Below, one piece after another: positions 27,507-34,638 of a DNA stretch of 64,000 bases. The stretch is from NCBI RefSeq assembly GCF_019898765.1, contig NZ_JAIOKB010000001.1, forward strand, positions 1,178,001-1,242,000, read 5' to 3'. The stretch comes from Sphingomonas yunnanensis (lineage in GTDB: Bacteria > Pseudomonadota > Alphaproteobacteria > Sphingomonadales > Sphingomonadaceae). Made by a program: the position numbers and the translations under genes. Numbering within the stretch: position 1 is the stretch's first letter; every line of letters starts with the position of its first letter. The notes below the pieces were generated by a model, which searched no databases, was not told where the DNA came from, and was given only the letters and a program-made list of their open reading frames with translations.

Positions 27507-27574
27507 GTCACCCACCGGCATGTCCGTTATCGCCTAATAGCCGATATCGTAGCGCCGAGGTACGATCAGGGTCT

Positions 27575-28048
27575 ATGACACCCCTCCAAGCCTTTGGGCC
27601 TTTTGCTGCCTCCCTCGTCGGCTTGCCGATCAGCCACGTCTGGCGTGGCTACGGGTCTGCGATATTCGTTGAATTTGGCGAATTGCGACCTGTAGCCAAT
27701 CGAGATGGCTCGATGGGCCATCCCGAAGGTGAAGTATCGTTAGGGGTCGAGTGGAGTTGGCGCATCGAGGATGCGACGGCGATCCGATGCGGAAGCTGGA
27801 GCGAAGAAGACCTATGGGAACCAGCTCTCGACGCCTTACGCGGGGCCCGGATCGCGAGAGTCGAGCTATATGGCGCCTTGCCTGAAGTGACCATCACGAC
27901 GGACGGTGGAATCCGGTTCCTGTCCTTCTCGACCACAGACGGGCAGCCGCAATGGCATCTGGTGGATCGGCGCGATGATGCGCCGCGGTGGTTCACCGTT
28001 CGAGCGGGTCAACTACACTTGGGCGACGGGAGTGAGCCTGTCGCTTGA
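27575..28048 (+). CDS. Conserved-looking hypothetical protein
   Basis: A 157-residue protein that looks like a single beta-rich domain: SHVWRGYGSAIFVEFGELRP, GHPEGEVSLGVEWSWRIEDA, WSEEDLWEPALDALRGARIA, VTITTDGGIRFLSFSTTDGQ and WFTVRAGQLHLGDG. The pattern of an aromatic beta sheet ending in a WxL-type strand resembles small proteins often found singly in genomic islands. I do not recognise a named family with certainty. It is the third unit of the cassette-like row. Confidence 0.7.
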   Translation: MTPLQAFGPFAASLVGLPISHVWRGYGSAIFVEFGELRPVANRDGSMGHPEGEVSLGVEWSWRIEDATAIRCGSWSEEDLWEPALDALRGARIARVELYGALPEVTITTDGGIRFLSFSTTDGQPQWHLVDRRDDAPRWFTVRAGQLHLGDGSEPVA

Positions 28049-28128
28049 ACGGCGGCTTACCTGCCACAAGCGGCCGGGCCGTTAGCGCCCACTTGCAGAC
28101 ATCAGGAGTCGCTGGCACCGTGTCGCTG

Positions 28129-28539
28129 ATGCAGCTTTCGGCCAAAGAACACGGTGACAATTGGATCGCGTTGCAGCGCTATCAGAGCGTTGATGACGCA
28201 CCGGATGATGTCTTTGAGAAAGGCTTCCGGTTAGATAACCTTGCCTACGATGAGCCGGAACTCGCCTTAAGCGTGATTAAGGATGTTGTGAGCAGGTATG
28301 CAGGGTCAGACCTGTTCACGGAAGGTCAGACCGGCGCTAAGCAAATCCTCGGCATGCTGGGCGCTGGGCCACTTGAAGATCTGCTTGGCGAAAATGGTGA
28401 CCGAGTGATCGCTGATGTCGAGGCGGAGGCACGAGCAGATCGCCGCTTCTTCTGGACCTTAGCGTGTGTCTGGCAGAACGGGATGTCGGACGAGTTGTGG
28501 GCTCGTGTGCAGCGCATCGTCGGCGGGTTCGCGCCTTAA
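28129..28539 (+). CDS. DUF6869-like small protein
   Basis: A 136-residue protein that resembles the DUF6869 group by its C-terminal half: GMLGAGPLEDLLGENGDRVI, then DVEAEARADRRFFWTLACVW and QNGMSDELWARVQRIVGG. The N-terminal part has WIALQRYQ and PELALSVIKDVVSRY. Function is unknown; proteins of this sort are common as single genes in islands. Start is uncertain: ATG at 28129 or GTG at 28120, the latter 12 nt after AGGAG. It is the fourth unit of the row and ends 3 bp before copy C of the spacer element. Confidence 0.7.
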   Translation: MQLSAKEHGDNWIALQRYQSVDDAPDDVFEKGFRLDNLAYDEPELALSVIKDVVSRYAGSDLFTEGQTGAKQILGMLGAGPLEDLLGENGDRVIADVEAEARADRRFFWTLACVWQNGMSDELWARVQRIVGGFAP

Positions 28540-28542
28540 GCA

Positions 28543-28596
28543 ACGTCCGTTTTCCTGCCATAAGCGGACATCGCGGCGGAGGTGACCTCCGCCGCG
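28543..28596. repeat. Cassette-spacer element, copy C (with hairpin)
   Basis: ACGTCCGTTTTCCTGCCATA with AGCGGACAT is followed by the hairpin at 28572-28596 (arms CGCGGCGGAGGT and ACCTCCGCCGCG). It is nearly the same as copy B. The ACGTCCG and CGGACAT parts are themselves inversely related, so the whole unit is two adjacent stem-loops. The next ~300 bases up to the repressor gene hold no convincing gene. Confidence 0.8.
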
Positions 28597-28899
28597 ATGC
28601 TGCCGGTCCGGCAGAAGAGCTAGAGGTTTCGCGTTGTCGATGCTCCCGGTACCCGCGCGGTACCCGCACCCAGGCGCCGCACGTTGGCCGCCAGGCCGGC
28701 CGTGACAATCGGCTAAATCAGACCCGTCACGCTTCAAGGCCTCTCGCCAACTCGGACGAGAAATTTACATGTGGCATCATGGCTTCCCGTTCCGGCATTA
28801 TGAACACAACGAGAACGGAAAGGCGAGTCGTGAATGCCAGCGTCTACCTGGACGCGCCCGCGTGCGGGCATGGGTGTGAGAATTGTGAGGTCCGATGCG

Positions 28900-29370
28900 C
28901 TATGCTTGCTGCCGTTCGGCGGGAGCGATGGGCGGACTTTGAGCGGCAGCGGCAGAGCCATGATCCGCTGTCAGCGCGCCTCGCAGCAGCGAAAACATCG
29001 TGGGAAGTCGCTTGGCAAGCTCACGAGCAAGCTCGGCCTCGTTCATTCCCCGCGACGCCGCCAACACGCCTTCAAACGCCCGAGCCAGACCATCTTCGCT
29101 TGGTAAGACGACAGGCATAATGAGCACCTGCGTGCTCGGCGCCGGAGTAGGTGGCGGCGCACCTTGGTCGGGATCGTCAATCTCGCCATAGAGGAAAGCG
29201 GGCGTTGTCTGCAGCTCTCGCGCGATCTGAACGATTGAGCGAGACGACCGCGAGCTGCCGTTGATTAGTGAGTTGATCGTGCTTTGACGAACGCCGACGC
29301 GCCGGGCCAGCTCGGCCTGGGAAATTTTCAGCTGCTTCCGCCGCTGCTCGATACGGGCGCCAAGTGTCAT
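28900..29370 (-). CDS. XRE-family repressor (CI-like)
   Basis: A 156-residue regulator with an N-terminal HTH: LGARIEQRRKQLKISQAELA, RRVGVRQSTINSLINGSS, then IVQIARELQTTPAFLYGEI. The C-terminal half is Pro-rich then helical and has no visible LexA-type Ser/Lys peptidase, so induction by RecA-stimulated self-cleavage seems unlikely. The start at 29370 is chosen because TAAGGAG lies just upstream; an in-frame ATG at 29430 would run through the operator. It is divergent from the YdaS-like gene with two identical operators between them, the layout of a phage immunity switch. Confidence 0.85.
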   Translation of the reverse strand: MTLGARIEQRRKQLKISQAELARRVGVRQSTINSLINGSSRSSRSIVQIARELQTTPAFLYGEIDDPDQGAPPPTPAPSTQVLIMPVVLPSEDGLARAFEGVLAASRGMNEAELARELAKRLPTMFSLLRGALTADHGSAAAAQSPPIAPAERQQA

Positions 29371-29381
29371 CGACTCCTTAT

Positions 29382-29399
29382 CTAACGACCCGTCGTTAG
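29382..29399. promoter_or_regulatory. Operator 1 of the repressor/YdaS switch
   Basis: CTAACGACCCGTCGTTAG is a perfect 18-bp palindrome, 12 bp upstream of the repressor start. Its core TAACGA-N4-TCGTTA is repeated exactly in operator 2. Binding here would sit over the repressor's own ribosome and promoter region, consistent with autoregulation. Confidence 0.75.
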
Positions 29400-29429
29400 C
29401 CACTAGTTCGATTTGCCTGTTGAATAACA

Positions 29430-29445
29430 TAACGACTACTCGTTA
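29430..29445. promoter_or_regulatory. Operator 2 of the repressor/YdaS switch
   Basis: TAACGACTACTCGTTA has the same TAACGA-N4-TCGTTA core as operator 1, 47 bp centre to centre, and ends 9 bp before the YdaS-like start. A protein bound here should block the rightward transcript. The shared half-site but different spacer supports specific recognition rather than chance. Confidence 0.75.
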
Positions 29446-29454
29446 GCTACGCGC

Positions 29455-29721
29455 ATGGCTTTGGAACACGACTCTGACACGGGGCTGGCGCGCGCAATCC
29501 GGGCGGCTGGATCGCAGTCGGAGTTTGCGCGGCTGATCCGCCGGCGCCAATCCACCGTGAGCGCTTGGCTCAAGGGCGACAAAGAAATTCCGGCTGAATA
29601 CGTCCGCGAGGTATCGCTTGCGACCGGGCTTACCTGGCATGACCTCCGGCCAGATCTGTTCCCGCACGACTATGCGCCGTCGCCTGCCGCAGCCAGCATC
29701 GACCGCGAGGTAGTGCGATGA
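29455..29721 (+). CDS. YdaS-like Cro-type regulator
   Basis: An 88-residue helix-turn-helix protein of the YdaS/Cro kind: GLARAIRAAGSQSEFARLIR, RRQSTVSAWLKGDKEIPAEY, VREVSLATGLTWHDLRPDLF. The closing segment (TGLTWHDLRPDLFP) is diagnostic for YdaS-type proteins that pair with a divergent CI-like repressor. It is the first gene of the rightward transcript that probably carries the chain of small genes and the integrase. Confidence 0.88.
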   Translation: MALEHDSDTGLARAIRAAGSQSEFARLIRRRQSTVSAWLKGDKEIPAEYVREVSLATGLTWHDLRPDLFPHDYAPSPAAASIDREVVR

Positions 29722-30164
29722 GCCGCTTAGGTTGGCGCCCACAGCTTCGCGCGTGCTCCCGCGATAGGCGCGCGCAGACTGGACGGGGGCGGATGCCGTC
29801 GGCCGATCGGAATTGCCGGTCGGCGTCGCCGTCCCCCGAAGGTCGCTCAATCTTTCCCCCTGTTACGCCGGAAGCGGCAAGATCGCCTTCGTTCATGTGG
29901 TGCCTGAGAGCCGCGATCGACAGCTTTACTTATGGCAGTCTGGACGCAGCGCGTCGCTCACGATTGCCGTCCCATTTTAGCGCGATCTCCTCCCGACGTT
30001 CTAGCTCGTCGACGCGTTCGAGAGCGTCGCACGACCGCGAAACGCGGCCTCCGCCCGACACCGGGTAAGCCGCTCCAGCCGATCAGACCTCGATCAAAAA
30101 TCTGCCCAGCTGCCCCGATCGCACGAGCTTTCGGGAACGGCCCTTTGCAGCCCGGAAACCTTCG
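29722..30164 (+). other. Uncertain stretch after the YdaS gene
   Basis: A 116-codon frame starts at 29718 and overlaps the YdaS stop by 4 bp, which speaks for a gene, but its product is mostly Ser/Arg and reads like a shadow. In another frame about 29850-29980 encodes a better-composed stretch (CYAGSGKIAFVHVVPESRD) that ends at a stop near 29980 and has no ATG or GTG start, only a TTG. One small gene with an indel is possible. I leave it unresolved. Confidence 0.35.
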
Positions 30165-30392
30165 ATGTGGTACCGCGACACCCTCATCCGCCTTCGCGAA
30201 GATCTGGTTGATACCGATCGGGCGATCGAAGCCTGCAAGCTGCAGTTGCCGTCCATGCTGGCGCGAATGCTCCTGGATCGTGCCCGCGGGCTCATCGGCG
30301 TCGCCCAGCTGCTGGTTACCAGATCGCTCGACACTCCGACGGACGCGGCCTCGCCAAAGCGCGGCTCGGTTACGAACGAGAGCGGCCGGTGA
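30165..30392 (+). CDS. Small helical protein, first of an overlapping gene chain
   Basis: A 75-residue protein, MWYRDTLIRLREDLVDTDRA followed by a helix rich in Leu, Ala and Arg (LARMLLDRARGLIGVAQLLV). No family is recognised. Its stop codon overlaps the GTG start of the next gene by 4 bp. It is the first clear member of a chain of six coupled small genes that leads into the integrase. Confidence 0.65.
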   Translation: MWYRDTLIRLREDLVDTDRAIEACKLQLPSMLARMLLDRARGLIGVAQLLVTRSLDTPTDAASPKRGSVTNESGR

Positions 30393-30745
30393 GCGCCCCC
30401 ATGACCCCAGGCACCTATCTTGCCGCGCGCCGCACTGCGCACCGTTTCACCGCCGAGCAGCTGGCGGAGCAACTCGAGTGCCTGCCGCACCTCGGCTTGA
30501 CCGATCGCACCGGCTGGCTCCTGGCGATCGAGGCCGATCTGATGCCGGCACGGGAGACCACCATAGTCGCCATCTCGGAGCACATCCGCCTCGATATCGA
30601 CCTGCTGCAGGCACTCGATAAAGCGCGCAGCGACGATGGCGTCAAAGTGCCGGTCCACTGCCACCGCTGCGGTGTCACGCCGCGCCAACTTAGAGGGTCA
30701 ACCGCTTGGCCGTCCGCCACGCTCTGTCCGAGCTGCTCGCCGTGA
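30389..30745 (+). CDS. HTH-like protein with C-terminal zinc knuckle
   Basis: A 118-residue protein with a GTG start in a GTGA overlap; an ATG follows at 30401. The first ~75 residues (GTYLAARRTAHRFTAEQLAE, GWLLAIEADLMPARETTIVA) look like an XRE-type helix-turn-helix. The C-terminus has CHRCGVTPRQL and TLCPSCSP, two CxxC pairs for one zinc. This combination is suited to a small DNA-binding or recombination directionality protein of the element, but the role is inferred. Confidence 0.65.
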   Translation: MSAPMTPGTYLAARRTAHRFTAEQLAEQLECLPHLGLTDRTGWLLAIEADLMPARETTIVAISEHIRLDIDLLQALDKARSDDGVKVPVHCHRCGVTPRQLRGSTAWPSATLCPSCSP

Positions 30746-30921
30746 CCCGCCGCCCGGCGCCTTCCTACAGCCTTGCGCTGCTGATCGCCGGCGTCCTGCT
30801 CGGTCTCGGGCTGCTGCTGGTGCTGCTCGGCCATCCGCGCCTCGCCTACGCGACCCTCGTCCTCGTCTTCGCCGTCGTGCTCGCGATCTTACGCGAGCTG
30901 GTCATCTCGGGAGATCGTTGA
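30742..30921 (+). CDS. Small membrane protein (two helices)
   Basis: A 59-residue protein with a GTG start that overlaps the previous stop as GTGA. Two hydrophobic segments are visible: LALLIAGVLLGLGLLLVLLG and YATLVLVFAVVLAILREL, with a short loop. It is typical of tiny inner-membrane proteins of phages and islands. An upstream TTG start at 30706 is less likely. Its stop overlaps the next ATG by one base. Confidence 0.65.
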   Translation: MTRRPAPSYSLALLIAGVLLGLGLLLVLLGHPRLAYATLVLVFAVVLAILRELVISGDR

Positions 30922-31145
30922 TGCTTCACGCCGCCACCCCGCCTCGCCGCCACGATCGCGCTCGCGCCGCCGTGCCGCTGCTCCCGCCATTGTCTCGCGC
31001 CGCGACGCCGACGTGCCGTCTCAGTTCGCTCGATCTCGTAGCCGTCCAGATCATCACCGGCTTCATCTCGCCGCTGCCGTTCATCCAGCTCGGGCACTGG
31101 TGCTTCGGCTGGACCAGCGTCACCGTCATGTTCGGGGGGCAGTGA
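30921..31145 (+). CDS. Small hypothetical protein
   Basis: A 74-residue protein starting in a TGATG junction with the preceding gene. The N-terminal half is Arg/Pro/Ala-rich; the C-terminal half is hydrophobic (LDLVAVQIITGFISPLPFIQ, LGHWCFGWTSVTVMFGG) and could enter the membrane. No family is recognised. It ends in another TGATG junction with the next gene. Confidence 0.55.
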   Translation: MLHAATPPRRHDRARAAVPLLPPLSRAATPTCRLSSLDLVAVQIITGFISPLPFIQLGHWCFGWTSVTVMFGGQ

Positions 31146-31564
31146 TGCCAGTTGACGCGGCCGCGGCTACTCAGGCTGGCAACGCCGTGCTTCGCGGCGA
31201 GGGCGACGGCACCTACGACGAGGCTCTCGACGCACTCCGCTTGCTGGTTGCCGCATGTCAGGCCGCCACGTCAAAATCGCCGAAATTCGAGGGCGCGGTG
31301 CACACTGCAACCGAGGCCGCGATCGTCAGCCAGCTCGAAGAGCCGCCCGCGATCCTCGTTGTCCAGCATGCCCCCGGACTCTGGCGCGCCACCGCTATCC
31401 TTGCGGCTGGCGCACGGGCGATCGAGGGCCCGAGCACCTCGAAGAGCTCGTCGCCTTCTGCGGCTGTGGACCAGCTTCTCGCCCGGCGCTTCGTCATCCT
31501 GGCCGACCAGGACTGCCCCACCACCGTCGTCAGGTTCGAACCACCGGAGGACGCACTGCCGTGA
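31145..31564 (+). CDS. Hypothetical protein of the overlapping chain
   Basis: A 139-residue protein beginning MPVDAAAATQAGNAVLRGEG. It has segments such as ALDALRLLVAACQAAT, TEAAIVSQLEEPPAILVVQH and LARRFVILADQDCPTTVVRF, which look like a soluble alpha/beta protein. No family is recognised. Its start shares one base with the preceding stop, and its stop overlaps the next GTG by 4 bp. Confidence 0.6.
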   Translation: MPVDAAAATQAGNAVLRGEGDGTYDEALDALRLLVAACQAATSKSPKFEGAVHTATEAAIVSQLEEPPAILVVQHAPGLWRATAILAAGARAIEGPSTSKSSSPSAAVDQLLARRFVILADQDCPTTVVRFEPPEDALP

Positions 31565-31902
31565 ACGCCCCCGCCAGCATCGCCCAGCTTGATCGTCGCT
31601 TTTGCAAGGCGGTCGAGAACGGCAAAGGCATTCGCCTGGAAGCCGCTGACATAGACCTCCTCGTGACCCACGGCGTCCTGCCAGTCATTCACAACGCCAG
31701 CCAAGAGTATTTGAGGGAACAAGCCAAGTGTCGGGACAAGAGGCGCCGCTCTATCGCCGCGGAAAATACTGGCTTGGTTGGGACCGGAAGCGCGACGGAT
31801 CACTCCGTTCGCCTTATCTCACCGTCTTCTGGTACGACACCGCCACGCGACGTGTCCGAAGCGCATCAACGGGCACGACGGAAGAGGGCAAAGCAGCCCT
31901 GA
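31561..31902 (+). CDS. Small hypothetical protein overlapping the integrase start
   Basis: A 113-residue protein with a GTG start in a GTGA overlap. The first ~65 residues (ASIAQLDRRFCKAVENGKGI, RLEAADIDLLVTHGVLPVIH) look well folded and helical. From about residue 56 the gene overlaps the integrase reading frame at 31728 for 175 bp and its product turns Ser/Arg-rich, ending QRARRKRAKQP. It may really be this long, or a shorter ancestral gene may have been extended by the overlap. Confidence 0.6.
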   Translation: MNAPASIAQLDRRFCKAVENGKGIRLEAADIDLLVTHGVLPVIHNASQEYLREQAKCRDKRRRSIAAENTGLVGTGSATDHSVRLISPSSGTTPPRDVSEAHQRARRKRAKQP

Positions 31903-33063
31903 TCCTCGATCGACGCTACCTCTCCGATGTTACGGAAGCCGCGGCCTTCTGCCACGCATGCGGCCAGCCGATCGCGCAGGCGAGCGCCTACCTGCTCACC
32001 GACGCGATTGCCGACTACCGACTAGAGTGGGGCGATAAGCGCACCTCGGCCGAGGCGATCGAGACGCGGCTCAACCACGTGCTCGACTTCCTTGGCGTGC
32101 AGGACAAATCAGGTGGCGGCTTTGGCCTTGGGACGAGCTGCGCGATTGCGTGCTCGAGCGCGTTCATCACCGAATTTCGCGCCTGGTCTCAGGCAACACC
32201 CGCGCGCTGGCGCAACAAGGCAGGCGAGGTAACGGTGGAGCGCCCACGCGCGCCGTCGTCTACCGAAGCCTCAGTGGCGCAGCTGATCGCCGCGCTCAAC
32301 CACGCCGCCAATGCCGACCCGGCGCGTTCGGACAAGCGGCCGGCGTACCGCCCCCTCCCCCCTAGCCAGGTGCAGCGCGCGCCGGCACCGGATCGGCGTA
32401 GACCAGCTCGCGGCGATGCTGAGCTATGCGGCTGAGCCGAGCAGGCGCCGCAGCTCGCTCCACCGCTTCCTGGTGGCCACGATCTGCACGATCGCGCGGC
32501 CGAGCGCCGTCTGCGACATATCGGTCGCACCCGATCGCCACCAGTGGAGCCACGGCGCCGACACGATCGACCTCAACCCGAAAGGGCGGATCCAGAACAA
32601 GAAGCGCCGTCCGCTCCTCCCGGTGCTGCCGCTCCTTGCCGAATGGCTTGAGGCCGAGCTGGTGGAGTACCTGGCGCTTCCCGAAGAGGCTCGAGCCGGC
32701 CGCGGCTGGCTCGTGAATTATTACGGCCGGCCGGTGAAAGACGTTGATCGCGCCTGGGCGACGATGCTCGCCGCGCTGAAGATGCCGACCGGCCGAGAGT
32801 GGCGCCCATACCTGCTGCGCCACAGCCTCGCGACGCTCGTCCGCAATCGCGGAGCAGCACGCTGGGATCTCGAGGGCTTCATGGGCCATCGCGCGCCCAG
32901 CCAGACCGAGACCTACGCGATAGGCGAATTTCCAACGGTGGTGACCGCCCTGGGCAGCGTCATCGCAGAGTTAGATCGACTGGCTCCAGGAGCCTTACAC
33001 CGGAGTCACACCGGAGCCAGTCGACCCGCACCCAACCTCAGGGAGGTCAAAATGCCTGGATAA
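31728..33063 (+). pseudogene. Tyrosine integrase with an internal frameshift
   Basis: The element's border integrase, split over two reading frames. The N-terminal frame (31728 to a stop at 32435) begins LYRRGKYWLGWDRKRDGSLR and holds the core-binding helices. The C-terminal frame picks up at about 32385 and ends at 33063 with the catalytic domain: Arg in TICTIARPSAVCDIS, Lys in the NKKRRPL strand, the RHSLATLVRNRG box, GHRAPSQTETYA with the Tyr nucleophile. All catalytic residues are intact. The shift lies near a C-rich run (CCCCCTCCCCCC at about 32351-32362). It could be a true mutation, a programmed shift or a sequencing error. The gene ends 13 bp from the right att repeat. Confidence 0.8.
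32997..33016. repeat. 20-bp repeat near right end (candidate arm site)
   Basis: An exact copy of the 20-mer at 23024-23043. Here it lies inside the last codons of the integrase gene, 60 bp from the right att repeat. Conservation of a non-coding copy and a coding copy at opposite ends argues for a DNA-level role such as integrase arm binding. Confidence 0.6.
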
Positions 33064-33076
33064 CCGCCAATTTTGT

Positions 33077-33152
33077 TGGTGCCGCTTACAGGACTCGAAC
33101 CTGTGACCCCATCATTACGAATGATGTGCTCTACCAACTGAGCTAAAGCGGC
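33077..33152 (-). tRNA. tRNA-Thr(CGT), right attachment site
   Basis: On the minus strand the sequence folds as a complete tRNA: acceptor arm GCCGCTT paired with AAGCGGC, D arm GCTCAGTTGGTAGAGC, anticodon loop TTCGTAA (anticodon CGT, threonine), T arm CAGGTTCGAGTCCTG and an encoded CCA at 33077-33079. The body is 33080-33152. The last 45 bases (33077-33121) are repeated exactly at 22883-22927, so the element inserted into the 3' half of this gene and restored it. Confidence 0.95.
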
Positions 33153-33300
33153 CCGATCGCGCCCGGGGGCACCGCATCGTGGAGCGCGCGCTTAGCAGCG
33201 GCCCTCGGGCGTGGCAAGCGCTTCCGGGCTTTACGCGGAGTTTACCATCCATGGTGCAGATCGGGCGTGACAGGCCGACTCCGCAGGCCTCACTGGGACG

Positions 33301-34554
33301 ATGAGCATGGACACGCCGCGCGGTTACGACGACCCCCGCCACGACCTCGACCCGACCGAGGGCGGAGTCGGCGAGGCGGTGCTCGCGGTCGGCGGCGACG
33401 AGCGGCGCATGCACGTGCGCGCCTATAATCACTGGGTGTCGCTGCTCGGTGAGCGCCCCTATCCCGCGATCGCCGACCTCGAGCCCGCCAGCATCGCCGA
33501 CTTCGGCGCCAACAGCGTGCTGCTCGACTTCTCCGCCGGGGTGGACGATCCCTCGGTCCAGTTCATAGGCCGCGCGCTGCGCGACGAGTGCGGCGCCGAT
33601 CAGGCGATCGCGCGGATCAGCGACGTGCCCGCGCGATCGCTGCTGTCGCGGCTGACCGACCATTACCTCCAGATCATCGCCAATCAGGCGCCGATCGGCT
33701 TCGAGGCGGAGTTCGTCGGCACGCGCGGCCACGCCACATTGTACCGCGGCATCCTGATGCCCTTCTCCTCCGACGGCGCGTCGATCGACTTCATCTACGG
33801 CGTGATCAACTGGAAGGAACTGGTCACCGCCGATCACCAGGCCGCGCTCGACCGCGAGCTGGCCGGGGTCGCGCCCGCACCGCGCCATGACCCCGTCCCC
33901 GCCGCCGCCTGGGCCGACGGACCGCACGCCGCGGCCGAGCTCGACGCGCTGCCCTGGCCCGAGGCGGCCCCCGCCGCATCCCTCGACGACCGGCTCGCCG
34001 CCGCGCGCGAGAGCGCGGCCTCGGCACGCGCCGCGGCGACGCGCAGCCACGCCGCGCTGTACCGCGCGCTCGGCCGCGCGCACGATTTCGCGCTGGCCGC
34101 CACCGACGCGCCCGAGCGGCTCGCCGCCATCCTCGAGGAGGCAGAGATCAAGGTGCAGGCGCGCGCGCCGATGACCGCGATCGCCAAGCTGATCTTCGGC
34201 ACGGACCACGACAAGACGCGGCTGACCGAGCTGGCCACCGTGCTCGCCTGGGCGGCGCGCACCGGCGTCACCGAGGGCGAGCTGGCCGGCGTGCTCGACT
34301 CGACCGAGGGCGGGATCAAGCGCCTCGTCGCCGACGAGCGCGCATCGCGCCGGCCGGTGTCGCGCCCCGCCCCGCGGCTGGCGCCCGCGATCGCCGCGCG
34401 CGCGCCCCTGGCCGAGCTCGCGCTCGACAGCGGCCTGGCGGAGGGCGAGCCGGTGGTGCTGCTCGGTCGCGCCGTCGCGGGTGGCATCGTGGTGGTCGGT
34501 GCCGTCGGCGACGATGCCAGGTTGGCAGAGCAGGTGCTGCGCCGGCTCGGCTGA
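33301..34554 (+). CDS. PAS-domain protein of sphingomonad type
   Basis: A 417-residue cytoplasmic protein. Residues ~35-165 resemble a PAS-like sensor domain (YNHWVSLLGERPYPAIADLE, VQFIGRALRDECGA, RGILMPFSSDGASIDFIYGV). The second half is Ala-rich and helical (LGRAHDFALAATDAPERLAA, ILEEAEIKVQARAPMTAIAK) and near the end has ALDSGLAEGEPVVLLGRAV. No kinase or DNA-binding output is seen. It has an SPS-like role only by guess; function is unknown. It lies immediately beyond the tRNA-Thr gene and is the first chromosomal gene outside the element. Confidence 0.75.
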   Translation: MSMDTPRGYDDPRHDLDPTEGGVGEAVLAVGGDERRMHVRAYNHWVSLLGERPYPAIADLEPASIADFGANSVLLDFSAGVDDPSVQFIGRALRDECGADQAIARISDVPARSLLSRLTDHYLQIIANQAPIGFEAEFVGTRGHATLYRGILMPFSSDGASIDFIYGVINWKELVTADHQAALDRELAGVAPAPRHDPVPAAAWADGPHAAAELDALPWPEAAPAASLDDRLAAARESAASARAAATRSHAALYRALGRAHDFALAATDAPERLAAILEEAEIKVQARAPMTAIAKLIFGTDHDKTRLTELATVLAWAARTGVTEGELAGVLDSTEGGIKRLVADERASRRPVSRPAPRLAPAIAARAPLAELALDSGLAEGEPVVLLGRAVAGGIVVVGAVGDDARLAEQVLRRLG

Positions 34555-34638
34555 GGCCGGTGAGCCGGCGACCGCGGCGTCGCTGCGGCGCCTCGTCTGA
34601 CCCGGTTTCGGCGTATAACGCCACCGCTTCGATAGATG

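Noticed and set aside
26241..28600. Canonical integron attC sites
   Set aside because: The repeats lack a matched RYYYAAC and GTTRRRY pair at their ends and no integron-type IntI with its extra domain is present, so I call them only cassette-like.
28464..29120. A plus-strand frame with a CGHGCENCEVRC segment opposite the repressor
   Set aside because: It overlaps the HTH repressor gene, whose start, ribosome site and operators are convincing. The Cys cluster alone is not enough.
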